DNA of 64,000 bases from Bradyrhizobium sp. CSA207 (lineage in GTDB: Bacteria > Pseudomonadota > Alphaproteobacteria > Rhizobiales > Xanthobacteraceae), in NCBI RefSeq assembly GCF_029051685.1, contig NZ_JAACFT010000027.1, forward strand, positions 1-64,000. The letters are read 5' to 3'. The position numbers were made by a program, and so were the translations under genes. Shown one piece after another: positions 46,537 through 54,488 of the stretch (within the stretch, counting starts at the first letter, position 1; each line of letters opens with the position of its first letter). The notes beneath the pieces were generated by a model, which was given only the letters and a program-made list of their open reading frames with translations, had not been told where the DNA came from and searched no databases.

Positions 46537-46561
46537 GGAACCATTTCGCGGCCGTCGCGTT
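46537..46561 (+). promoter_or_regulatory. EcfG-type promoter
   Basis: GGAAC (46537-46541), 16 bases, then CGTT (46558-46561). This matches the GGAAC-N16/17-CGTT consensus of EcfG (sigma for the general stress response of alphaproteobacteria). The expected start of transcription is near 46568. A strong intrinsic terminator lies 40 bases further on, before the 46653 gene. Confidence 0.75.
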
Positions 46562-46599
46562 ATGGGGTTGTGGCATTGAGATGCAGCGATTGGTATGAG

Positions 46600-46637
46600 C
46601 CCCGGCACGTAAAATTTTGCGTGCTGGGGTTCTTTTT
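46600..46637 (+). terminator. Intrinsic terminator in the leader of the 46653 gene
   Basis: Stem CCCCGGCACG / CGTGCTGGGG (10 bp, one G-U), 10-base loop, then TTCTTTTT. This is a classic Rho-independent terminator. It would end transcripts from the upstream monooxygenase gene and from the EcfG-type promoter at 46537, producing a short RNA of roughly 65-70 bases, unless read-through occurs. A regulated attenuator is possible. Confidence 0.8.
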
Positions 46638-46652
46638 GCGTGAGGCGGGACG

Positions 46653-46928
46653 ATGGGGGACGCGTTAGTTACAGATTCCAAGGTCGACTTCGGCGCGCCC
46701 GCCGCGCTGCATAAATGGCCATCGCTCGCAAACCAGCGTAGGCCGGACCGGGAGCCTTACCAGGTGAGCGGAGGGACGCTCGACGAGTGCATCTCGGCAT
46801 TCATGGGCAAGCCGGAGGCGACGAGACATCTCTATGAGATTCACACGGCACCGCAGCCGCCGCTGGTGACGGATATCCTGTCGCCCGAGCACGTCATCGA
46901 ATTATCACGCTTGAGAGAATTTCTCTGA
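46653..46928 (+). CDS. Small conserved protein, probably general-stress regulated
   Basis: A 91-aa soluble protein (ATG 46653) with no known domain: GTLDECISAFMGKPEATRHL and LVTDILSPEHVIELSRL. It is reached by an EcfG-type promoter only if transcription passes the terminator at 46600-46637. Such proteins occur widely in Bradyrhizobium. Function unknown. Confidence 0.65.
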   Translation: MGDALVTDSKVDFGAPAALHKWPSLANQRRPDREPYQVSGGTLDECISAFMGKPEATRHLYEIHTAPQPPLVTDILSPEHVIELSRLREFL

Positions 46929-46979
46929 TCGCGCGCAGACGCCATATCTGCACGCGCACACAGGCTTCTCATAAAGGCA

Positions 46980-47005
46980 GGAACCATCTCGCGGATCTTT
47001 CCGTT
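46980..47005 (+). promoter_or_regulatory. Second EcfG-type promoter
   Basis: GGAAC (46980-46984), 17 bases, CGTT (47002-47005). It sits 36 bases before ATG 47041, correct for a promoter of that gene. The flanking sequence resembles the promoter at 46537 (GGAACCATYTCGCGG in both), suggesting duplication. Confidence 0.75.
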
Positions 47006-47040
47006 ATCGGAGATCGGAAGCCAAGGCGTGAGTGCCTGAG

Positions 47041-47346
47041 ATGCTTGAAGCCAGCGTACCCGAGCCGACGGTGCCTTATGGCGCGGACCAGACCATGATC
47101 GTCGTGATCGATCGTCGCGACCAGGCGACTGAGATCCGCGTCGAGCGAAGCGATATTGAGGTGACCATCCGCGAGCTCGTCGCCGGCTGCTTCAACGATC
47201 CCATCAAGGTGGTCTCCTTCAACACGCTCGAACATTGGATGAAGGACATCTCGACCGAGGTCGCCGGTGAAATTCGGGCTCGCTGCGATATCGACGGCAT
47301 AGCGCTGCCCGACTATCTCAGCGATTTCGTCGAGAGGCATACCTGA
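47041..47346 (+). CDS. Small soluble protein under an EcfG-type promoter
   Basis: A 101-aa protein (ATG 47041; GTG 47032 is a less likely alternative start). It is acidic and helix-rich (VERSDIEVTIRELVAGCFND, EHWMKDISTEVAGEI). No signal or known domain. Expression under the general stress response is inferred from the promoter. Confidence 0.65.
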   Translation: MLEASVPEPTVPYGADQTMIVVIDRRDQATEIRVERSDIEVTIRELVAGCFNDPIKVVSFNTLEHWMKDISTEVAGEIRARCDIDGIALPDYLSDFVERHT

Positions 47347-47397
47347 TCGCGCATCATCCTCGTCGGCGCAAAGGCGCGGGGTGATGGCTTGCGGAAG

Positions 47398-47553
47398 TTA
47401 AGCGTGCCGGCGCTTGCCGGCGATGACCTCGATCTCGCGGCGGCGCTCGCCCGCGAAGATCAGTAGCTTTTCGACCGTCAGCGTATCCGTGATCCGTTTG
47501 GCGAGCCGCTCGGCGCGCGCGGCCTGATCTTCGAGATACTGGATCGTATTCAA
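47398..47553 (-). CDS. Small conserved helical protein (51 aa), start TTG
   Basis: Too short and with a non-ATG start, so easily missed. TTG 47553 lies about seven bases after GGGAGG. It reads NTIQYLEDQAARAERLAKRI and then LLIFAGERRREIEV, ending KRRHA. A helical, basic protein. The strong ribosome site and clean amphipathic helix support it. Function unknown. Confidence 0.6.
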   Translation of the reverse strand: MNTIQYLEDQAARAERLAKRITDTLTVEKLLIFAGERRREIEVIAGKRRHA

Positions 47554-47670
47554 ACCCCGCCTCCCCAAAAGCGCCCCAAACTGGAGCCCCGATTTGTTCG
47601 GGCAGCCATGGTGCGTCAGGGCGGCTAACAGCCGGTTAAGCAGCGGCGCGCTGATGTCGGTCGACGGCGC

Positions 47671-48216
47671 CTATTGCACGACGTCGAGCCGGACATTGAC
47701 GATGCCCCTGTCGACCATGCCGAGCGCTTCGGCAGCCGAAGGCGAGACATCGACGACACGTCCATGAACATAGGGCCCGCGATCGTTGACCTTGACGGTC
47801 ACGGAGCGACCGGAGGAAACGTCGGTCACGCGCAGGCGAGTGCCGAACGGCAGAGTCGGATGCGCTGCGGTCAATTCGTTCTTATCGAATTTCTCGCCGC
47901 TCGCGGTCTCCGTATCCGAATAGAAGCTGGCAACGCCGTGCGCCGCCGTCTGCGCCGCGCTTGGGCCGTCATCAGGCACACGCACCCGGCTGACGGGCCG
48001 CGGATGTAGCGCCGCCACCGAATGCAGCCTGTGCGGCCGCTCGACCGTAGCCTGCCGGCCGGCGCCGGCAAGATCGGCCTTCTGGCGGCCCACCGGCGAT
48101 TGCGCGCAAGCGGCCAGCGAGGCGGCGCCGATGATTGCGAGCAGCAGCCGGGCCGGCTGGCGGCACGAGGCTGCGAGGGAAATCCGGACACTTTCGGCAC
48201 GTGCAAAGTGAGACAT
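47671..48216 (-). CDS. RlpA-like lipoprotein
   Basis: A 181-aa protein with lipobox IIGAASLAACAQS, so it is probably anchored in the outer membrane, and a double-psi barrel near the C-terminus: GVASFYSDTETASGEKFD, LTAAHPTLPFGTRLRV, and VKVNDRGPYVHGRVVDVS. RlpA family; acts on or binds septal peptidoglycan. No SPOR domain. Its partner at 30067 has a similar barrel but no lipobox. Confidence 0.85.
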   Translation of the reverse strand: MSHFARAESVRISLAASCRQPARLLLAIIGAASLAACAQSPVGRQKADLAGAGRQATVERPHRLHSVAALHPRPVSRVRVPDDGPSAAQTAAHGVASFYSDTETASGEKFDKNELTAAHPTLPFGTRLRVTDVSSGRSVTVKVNDRGPYVHGRVVDVSPSAAEALGMVDRGIVNVRLDVVQ

Positions 48217-48370
48217 GATACGCCCCTCCGAACGGCCTCAAGTTCGGTGGGCAATGAGGGCAGAACCTTGTCGGAACAAAAGCAGGCCTGCGGCCACGGC
48301 CGTTTCGCAGCGGCTGTGACGATTCCACCACAGTGCCGTGTTCTGAATCGGGACAAGATTCGTGAAAAAA

Positions 48371-48538
48371 CTAGCCCGACACCTCGGGCCAGAGGATCGG
48401 GCGCGCATCCGGCTGAGCCTCGCCGGGCTCAACCTCACCTCTCAGGAGCCGCGCGAACTCGCGCCGATAGAGCCGCAGCCAGCCGGTTTTCAGGCTGGCG
48501 AGAAAGTCGAGCTCCCGTTGCGTCAATGTGCACATCAT
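48371..48538 (-). CDS. Small protein downstream of the DUF1501 gene (55 aa)
   Basis: ATGATG at 48538 begins MMCTLTQRELDFLASLKTGW and continues LRLYRREFARLLRG, ending at TAG. It starts 28 bases after the DUF1501 stop on the same strand and is probably co-transcribed. Absent from a standard gene list of this length. No known domain. A helical, arginine-rich protein. Confidence 0.5.
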   Translation of the reverse strand: MMCTLTQRELDFLASLKTGWLRLYRREFARLLRGEVEPGEAQPDARPILWPEVSG

Positions 48539-48566
48539 GAACCCGGTCAGGTTGTGAGAAGCGCCG

Positions 48567-49817
48567 TCAGCCGACGAGGCTCTCCATCGGTTTGACGTCC
48601 GCGCTACCAGGGAAGACGGCCTCGGCGAGAACCTTCTCTTCGACGCGCAGATGATCCCTCAGCAGGCCCTTCAGCACCGCGCGCAGATCCGTGGTCGGCA
48701 TCAGGTCGCGATCCTCGAAGAGCTGAGCGGGCTTCAGTCCCGGCCAATCTGCGATCACGCGGCCGCCGGCGAGCGCACCACCGATGAGAAAGGCGACCGC
48801 ACCCGTGCCGTGGTCCGTGCCTTGCGTTCCGTTGATACGCGCAGTGCGGCCAAACTCGGTTACGACGGCAATCACAGTCTCGTGCCAGACCTCGCCCATG
48901 TTGCTCTCGATCGCGGCAAACGCACCGTCGAGAGCTCCGAGCAAATTGTAGAGCTGGCCCGAGGCCGCGCCTTCCGCGATATGCGTGTCCCAGCCGACGA
49001 AGCCCATGGCGCCGACCCGCGGGCCGTCGGGCTTGGCGAGATAGCGCGCGGCGGTGCCGGCAGCCTCAGCGAAGTAGGCGCGCACGCGCGCGATGCCGGG
49101 CGGCGCCAGCGTCGGATCGTCCGACATAGGGTCCCCGCTAGCCATCGCGCCGTCGAGCGAGGCGAGCTTCATGCGCGCCTGAAGCACGGTCGCGAGCTTC
49201 GGATCGGTGTGCTGGTAGAGATCGAGCAGGCGGCTCTGCGTGTCCGCGCTCGCCGGCAGCAGTTTCTGCGGCACCCATGTCATCACAGGCGCCGAGCCGC
49301 GCACGACGAGCGGGGTGACGGAGCCGATCCCGAGCGCGCGGCTGCCGCGCGGATCGACGCGCCCGCCCGCCTCCAGCGCGACCAGCGCGCGGTTGAGCCA
49401 TCCCGAACCGGTCATGCCGGGCTTGGCGAGCCCGCTCTCCAGCACGTCCTGGCCGTCGAAATGCGAGCGCTCGCGATAAGGCGTCGCGGCGGCGTGGACG
49501 ATCGAGGCCTTGCCGGTCTTGTAGAGCCGGTGCAGGTTCGGCATCGCCGGATTGAGCGCGAAGAAGGAATCGAGCGGCAGTGCCGGCGTCTTGCCGTCCA
49601 GCACCAGCGCACGATCGCCGCGCAGCGATATCCAGTCGGGATCGCCGACCGGCGCAACCGCACCGAGGCCGTCGAGCGCGCCGCGCAGGACGATGACGAG
49701 CAGACGCGGATCGCGCCCCTCGGCGCGCGCGAGCCGCGGCATCTGGCTCCATGCAAACAGCGCACCGGAACCGACCAGAAGCTCGCGCCGCGTGGGCAGG
49801 TGATCGACGAAACCCAT
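48567..49817 (-). CDS. DUF1501 exported sulfatase-like protein
   Basis: A 416-aa protein. ATG 49817 lies five bases after AGAGGAGG; a GTG at 49823 overlaps that ribosome site and is less likely. It has the Tat motif TRRELLVGSG and DUF1501 blocks LVIVLRGALDGLGAV, SHFDGQDVLESGLAKPG, VGWDTHIAEGA and VVTEFGRTARINGTQGTDHG, which hold metal-binding residues of the alkaline-phosphatase superfamily. Pairs with the DUF1800 protein as usual. Substrate unknown. Confidence 0.87.
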   Translation of the reverse strand: MGFVDHLPTRRELLVGSGALFAWSQMPRLARAEGRDPRLLVIVLRGALDGLGAVAPVGDPDWISLRGDRALVLDGKTPALPLDSFFALNPAMPNLHRLYKTGKASIVHAAATPYRERSHFDGQDVLESGLAKPGMTGSGWLNRALVALEAGGRVDPRGSRALGIGSVTPLVVRGSAPVMTWVPQKLLPASADTQSRLLDLYQHTDPKLATVLQARMKLASLDGAMASGDPMSDDPTLAPPGIARVRAYFAEAAGTAARYLAKPDGPRVGAMGFVGWDTHIAEGAASGQLYNLLGALDGAFAAIESNMGEVWHETVIAVVTEFGRTARINGTQGTDHGTGAVAFLIGGALAGGRVIADWPGLKPAQLFEDRDLMPTTDLRAVLKGLLRDHLRVEEKVLAEAVFPGSADVKPMESLVG

Positions 49818-49819
49818 GC

Positions 49820-51271
49820 TCACCTCCTCTGAAAATCAGCCGACATGAACAACAGCGCCAGCGCCTGCTGCCGGCTCTCGGCGCGTCCGACCGCCTGCTT
49901 CACCTCGGCCGCGATCTCGGATGCGAAGACGTCCTCGATGATCGTTTGCGGATCGGCCGTGTCGGCGATGCGCTCGGCAAAATAGTTGGCGACGTCGAGC
50001 CGCCGGCCGACGCCGTCGATCCAGCTTGCCTCGTCGTCCGGATAGCCCTTGGGCGCCGACGGACGCCACAGCGCCTCGCCGAGCAGTTGCTGGCCCGCGG
50101 TGTAAGGAACGGGATCGACGACCGTGATCCCCGTCGCGCGCACCATGCCGATGACCCATTCGCCAGGACGCTTGAGTTTGGACGGCGGGGCGCGCCAGGC
50201 TTCGTCCGACGATACCATCGCAATCGCGACCTGCTTGAGATCGCCCTCAGTCTCGCGAAACGTTTTCGCCATCTGCGCGACAAGGGCCGGCGGCGGCTCG
50301 TCGGCGACGAAATGGCGGGCGAGCTTGGTCGCGATATGGGTTGCGGTTGCCGGATGCGCGGCGAGGTCGCGCAGCACGGCGCGGCCCTGCTCGGCGTCCT
50401 CCTGCTCGTAGCGCTTGCCGAGCACGGTTTGCCCGCCCGGCTCGTGCAGCCGCGGTTTGAAGATGAACTCGCCGCCATGCTGGGGATCGGCGCCCGGTGG
50501 CACCAGTGTCCAGCCGGTCAGGACGTTGGCGAAGCTGATCACGTCGTCCTGGGTGTAGCCGGTGCGCACACCGAGCGTGTGCAGCTCCATGATCTCGCGC
50601 GCAAAATTCTCGTTGAGGCCGCGGCTTCGGTTGATACCGGCGGTCGAGTTCGCGCCCATCGACTCCAGATTGTCGAGATAAACCAGCATCGCAGGATGGC
50701 CTTCGACGGCCAGAAGCAGATCGACGAGGCGGCCGAGCGCGTGAGCGCGAACGGCTTCGCGCTCATAGGCACCGGACATGCTCTGGATCCGGTTGGCCGA
50801 AACGCAGAAATGGTTGGACCAGAACCACACCAACCGCTCTGCAAAACCGATGTCGGCAACGAGCGCGGCTTCGGTGCGCAGCTTGGCTTCCTGCAAGTAG
50901 ATCGGTCGGCCGGGATCGGGTACCGCTTCGGCGGCTTGCTTCGCCGCCATCTCGGCGGCGTCCTTCTCGGCGCCCTGCGCCTGCATTTGGTCTTCCGACA
51001 TGACTGGTGTTGCGGCCACTTGCTGCTTCTTCGCCTGCTGCTGCGCCTGCTTGGCGCGTGCCGTGCGCCGCGCGTTGGCATCGGCCACGGTGCGGTAGGC
51101 CTTCGCGCTGGAAGGCAGGCTGGCAGCAGCGGTCAGCACCAGCGGCCGATCGAGCTCGGCAATCAGCGCGCCGCGCGGGTCAGTCCCGACCACGGCGATA
51201 GATCCTGGTCGCGGCCCCATCCCGAAACGATGAAGCGCCAGCACGGCCTCGGTCTTTGCAGAACTGCTCAT
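49820..51271 (-). CDS. DUF1800 family protein
   Basis: A 483-aa protein. ATG 51271 gives MSSSAKTEAVLALHRFGMGP. Family marks: ERLVWFWSNHFCVS, SRGLNENFAREIMELHTLGV, YTQDDVISFANVLTGWTL. An alanine/lysine/glutamine-rich helical stretch (RAKQAQQQAKKQQVAA) lies in between. DUF1800 and DUF1501 genes occur together in many bacteria; the role is unknown but envelope-related. A TGTA-N4-TACA dyad 62 bases upstream is shared with the blaI gene. Confidence 0.87.
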   Translation of the reverse strand: MSSSAKTEAVLALHRFGMGPRPGSIAVVGTDPRGALIAELDRPLVLTAAASLPSSAKAYRTVADANARRTARAKQAQQQAKKQQVAATPVMSEDQMQAQGAEKDAAEMAAKQAAEAVPDPGRPIYLQEAKLRTEAALVADIGFAERLVWFWSNHFCVSANRIQSMSGAYEREAVRAHALGRLVDLLLAVEGHPAMLVYLDNLESMGANSTAGINRSRGLNENFAREIMELHTLGVRTGYTQDDVISFANVLTGWTLVPPGADPQHGGEFIFKPRLHEPGGQTVLGKRYEQEDAEQGRAVLRDLAAHPATATHIATKLARHFVADEPPPALVAQMAKTFRETEGDLKQVAIAMVSSDEAWRAPPSKLKRPGEWVIGMVRATGITVVDPVPYTAGQQLLGEALWRPSAPKGYPDDEASWIDGVGRRLDVANYFAERIADTADPQTIIEDVFASEIAAEVKQAVGRAESRQQALALLFMSADFQRR

Positions 51272-51323
51272 GACGAACGCCCAATTCTCCGAGTCCGCTA
51301 GACACGGCGCAGTGCGGTAGCCA

Positions 51324-51353
51324 GTTACGAATTGTAATGCTACATATCGTAAC
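51324..51353. promoter_or_regulatory. Putative BlaI-type operator upstream of the DUF1800-DUF1501 operon
   Basis: TGTAATGCTACA (51333-51344) forms the centre of a 30-base dyad whose outer arms are GTTACGA and TCGTAAC; 11 of 15 pairs match. A near-identical core, TGTAACGCTACA, lies upstream of blaI at 54382. BlaI/MecI repressors bind TACA/TGTA-type dyads, so one repressor may control both operons. Inference. Confidence 0.6.
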
Positions 51354-51444
51354 ACTCGAGATGAGCCGGTGCAAGCTGAGATTGAGCGCCGCGGCGCTCT
51401 CCCGACCGGGCGAGCACTCGTCAGCCAGCGGACGTGCGAGGAGT

Positions 51445-53964
51445 CTAGAAATTCGGTCCGAGCGCGATCTTGGTGATGGTGCCGTTCCTGACGCCGATGC
51501 GCCATTCCGCCGAACCATTGGCGAACTGGGCGATGTAGATGTCGCTGTCGAGCGCGGTGACGCCGCGGAACGAGACCGCGCGCAACGCGCCGAGCCGCGC
51601 CAGGATCGCCTGATCGAATGGAAGCTGCTGGCGCGTGATGTCGGCGACCTCCGACGTCATGCGGTCGTAGTCCGGCTGCCCCTTGCCCACGCCTTCGATA
51701 TAGCGGCGCAGCATCTCCTCACCATTGGCGATCGGAACGGCGCGGCGAGCGGCGCGCCCGGGCCGTGCGCCGAGGTTCGACGCCTCGACATTGTGAAAGC
51801 GCGTCTGCCGGCCCGGCAGCAGGATCTCCAGACATCGGCCCGATTTGTCGGCAATCACCCAGGGACTGTTCACGGTGGTGGTGGTGGCCCAGCTCGTGTT
51901 GGGCCTGACGACGCTCTGCGCCTTGCGATTGCCGTCGGCGTCGACGTTGAAGATCTGAATGTCGTCGCCCAGCTCGTTATAGACCATGATCCGGATCGGC
52001 GAGGTGCCGGCGCGGCTGCGCACATTCGACTCCTCCGCGCAGGCGGCGATGCCGCCGAGCTCGTCATTGCCGTCGGCCCGGAAGATCACGTCGCCGGCCT
52101 TGCCGTCGGGCTCGAGCAGCAGACGGAATTCCGCCGTACCGTTCTCGAACTTGGCGCCATAGATGTCGTAGCCGCCGGGGCCAACACCGCGGAAGAAGAT
52201 CGATTCCATCGCGCCGAGCGCCAGGAACGTCGCGTGCAACTCGTCGATCTGCCGATGGACCTTGGCAGCGAGCGGCGCGCTCATGCGATCGTAGTTCGGC
52301 GTGCCCCTGCGCAGGTCTTCAATCCCGCGCAGGATCGTCTCCCTGCCACCGGCGACCGGGACCTGCTCCCGGAAGCGATCGGGGACTTCTGAGAGGCGCC
52401 GCGCGAAGTCGGCCTCCACGGCCTGTGCCACTGATGCGTCGATCCGCGGCGCGAGGCGAGCGCCTGTGACCGCGTTCTGGACCAGCACGCGCGACACCTT
52501 TGTCTGCTCGTCGCGCAGGAAGATCAGGAGATGGTCGCCGTGGACAGAGAAGGCGTCGGCGCCCTCGGCGAGGACCATCGATCTGGCCTGTCCGGTTTCC
52601 TGCACTTGCAGATGATCGCCGTCGCGCCGCACGGTAAGCACGCGGTTCGGCGCGAGCCGGTACCAGCCGACATAGTGATCGAGCGGTGCGGGATCGGCGG
52701 CCGGCGTCGGCATCTCGGCGACGCGGACCGCGCGCACGTCGCGACCATTCATGTGCAGCGTCAGCTCGGAGGAGCGGCGCTCGGCATCGAGCGGAAAGTT
52801 GATCTCGCCGAACGAGGCCGCGTAGGACGCCGTGCCATCACTGCCTATCGTCAGACGCAGCCTGCGCTGCCCGGTGAGCTGCCCGTAGAGATCGTCGCCC
52901 TCGCGGAAGATCGCGAACACCGAGGCCGGGCCCACGGCATAGAAATTGACGAAGGGTTGATAGTGCTGGGCCGGCGCCTCGCCGAGGTCTCCAGCGAAAG
53001 GCGCGGGGTCCGGCGTTCGATAGGCGATCATGCCCGCCGATACGATCACGGCCGGTACAATTGCGGCCGCGATCCGCAGCCGCTTGCGCCAGCCGACCGC
53101 AACGGGCATGGCTGCAGCTGCGATGATGCGCTCGACGCGGGCGCGGACGGTCGAGGCCCGTGCCATCGCGAGCTCCACCGGCCGCGGGTTTACAGAGGTC
53201 GCGACGTCCAGCAGGATCTCCGCATAGGACAGCCGGTCGTCGATGACTTCGATCGCTTGGGCGTCGCTGATGATCTCTGCAAGCTCGGCAAGCCGCACGA
53301 GCTGCCACCACGAGAACGGGCTGAACCAGAACGCCGCGCGGTTGAGGGAAGCAAGCAGCAAGACGTAGAAGTCGCGGTTGGCAACATGCGCGCCCTCATG
53401 CGCGAGCACCGCGAGGCGCTTCTTCGCGTCCCAGGCAGCAAATTGCGGCGGCACCAGAATGGTTGAGCCGAAGGTGACGGGACCGCCGACGTCGCGGCTG
53501 ATGCGCACGTCGGCATCGATCATTTTGGGATCGCGCATCGGCTGCGCGGCCCGTGCCAGGCGCCAGGTCAGGCAGAGGCCGATGGCGAGCCGCAACAGCA
53601 GCAGGCCGGCGACGCCAGCATAAATGATTGTGGCCGCCAGCCGCCAATCGATCGACACACCACTCCTGGCCGGCGGCTCGACGGTAGCGCCGGGCGTGAT
53701 CGGCAAGGCCGGCTGCGGCGTCTCGAGCATCGAGATATCGGCCGGCCAAAGTTCGTCCGGCACTGGCACGGAGAGAGGCAGCCGGGCGATGGTGAGCGTC
53801 GGCCAATGCATCACGAAAGGCATCGCCAGCGATGCCAGCAGCACGACGACCCAGGCCGTCATGTGGAGGTGCGGATTGCGCACGCGAAACAGGTTGAGAC
53901 CGAACCAGACGACGCCTCCCAGCACAAAGGAGCGTAGCGCCGCCTCCGCCAGAGTTGCGATCAT
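51445..53964 (-). CDS. BlaR1-type M56 metallopeptidase with extra sensor modules
   Basis: An 839-aa membrane protein. The N-terminal ~330 residues have several membrane helices and the zinc motif HEGAH (H189-H193), as in BlaR1/MecR1 signalling peptidases. The beta-lactam-binding transpeptidase domain of BlaR1 is absent. Instead the C-terminus has two related modules (PNYDRMSAPLA...SIFFRG and PDYDRMTSEVA...AVSFRG, each followed by YDIYGAKFENGTAEFR- or SDIYIAQFANGSAEWR-type sequence) with a VHL-beta-like segment between them. It overlaps blaI by four bases. It likely senses something other than penicillins. Confidence 0.85.
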   Translation of the reverse strand: MIATLAEAALRSFVLGGVVWFGLNLFRVRNPHLHMTAWVVVLLASLAMPFVMHWPTLTIARLPLSVPVPDELWPADISMLETPQPALPITPGATVEPPARSGVSIDWRLAATIIYAGVAGLLLLRLAIGLCLTWRLARAAQPMRDPKMIDADVRISRDVGGPVTFGSTILVPPQFAAWDAKKRLAVLAHEGAHVANRDFYVLLLASLNRAAFWFSPFSWWQLVRLAELAEIISDAQAIEVIDDRLSYAEILLDVATSVNPRPVELAMARASTVRARVERIIAAAAMPVAVGWRKRLRIAAAIVPAVIVSAGMIAYRTPDPAPFAGDLGEAPAQHYQPFVNFYAVGPASVFAIFREGDDLYGQLTGQRRLRLTIGSDGTASYAASFGEINFPLDAERRSSELTLHMNGRDVRAVRVAEMPTPAADPAPLDHYVGWYRLAPNRVLTVRRDGDHLQVQETGQARSMVLAEGADAFSVHGDHLLIFLRDEQTKVSRVLVQNAVTGARLAPRIDASVAQAVEADFARRLSEVPDRFREQVPVAGGRETILRGIEDLRRGTPNYDRMSAPLAAKVHRQIDELHATFLALGAMESIFFRGVGPGGYDIYGAKFENGTAEFRLLLEPDGKAGDVIFRADGNDELGGIAACAEESNVRSRAGTSPIRIMVYNELGDDIQIFNVDADGNRKAQSVVRPNTSWATTTTVNSPWVIADKSGRCLEILLPGRQTRFHNVEASNLGARPGRAARRAVPIANGEEMLRRYIEGVGKGQPDYDRMTSEVADITRQQLPFDQAILARLGALRAVSFRGVTALDSDIYIAQFANGSAEWRIGVRNGTITKIALGPNF

Positions 53965-54353
53965 TCTTTCTTCACTCCCCTCGCCTTCTTTGCCTTGGCT
54001 ACTTGATCGGCCAGCGTGCGCAGCTGCTGCTGGTCGAGCATCGCATTGTCCACCATGCCGACGAGGACTTCCTCAATCGAGCCGTTGCAGAACCAGTCGA
54101 CGATGCGCTGCACCGCCTTGGCAGCGACACGGGCGCGGGGCTCGGCCGCCTGGTAGACGTAGGTTCGTCCGTCCACGGTGTGGTTGGCGTAGCCCTTTTC
54201 TTCCAGCCGACGCAGCACCGTGCGTACCGTCGATTCCTTCAAACGCCGCGACAGCCGCTCGCGCACGACTTCCGCCGTCACCGGACCATGGGCCCAGACC
54301 AATTGCATGACCTCGTGCTCGAGGTCGCCCAGTTCGGGCAAACGATCGTCCAT
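53961..54353 (-). CDS. BlaI/MecI-family transcriptional repressor
   Basis: A 130-aa winged-helix repressor. ATG 54353 gives MDDRLPELGDLEHEVMQLVW; a longer frame adds unconserved residues. Family marks: STVRTVLRRLEEKGYANHTV, GRTYVYQAAEPR. BlaI proteins are cut when the BlaR peptidase partner is activated. The gene overlaps blaR (ATGA) and has a TGTA-N4-TACA dyad 29 bases upstream, consistent with autoregulation. Confidence 0.9.
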   Translation of the reverse strand: MDDRLPELGDLEHEVMQLVWAHGPVTAEVVRERLSRRLKESTVRTVLRRLEEKGYANHTVDGRTYVYQAAEPRARVAAKAVQRIVDWFCNGSIEEVLVGMVDNAMLDQQQLRTLADQVAKAKKARGVKKE

Positions 54354-54381
54354 GGCATCTGACCTTGCGACTTGAGCTTCC

Positions 54382-54393
54382 TGTAACGCTACA
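54382..54393. promoter_or_regulatory. Putative BlaI-type operator upstream of blaI
   Basis: TGTAACGCTACA, within CTGTAACGCTACAG. It differs by one base from the core upstream of the DUF1800 gene. Position just before the blaI start fits autorepression. Confidence 0.6.
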
Positions 54394-54488
54394 GAGCGTC
54401 GCATATACAGCCGTGCCGCGCAACGCCGATTCCACCTGAAATGGTATCGCCGCGCTGACCTAACCGCCGTCGGGCCGGAGTCTGGGGC

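Noticed and set aside
51445..54353. Beta-lactam resistance operon
   Set aside because: BlaI/BlaR1-type proteins are present but there is no beta-lactamase gene, and the sensor lacks the penicillin-binding domain.
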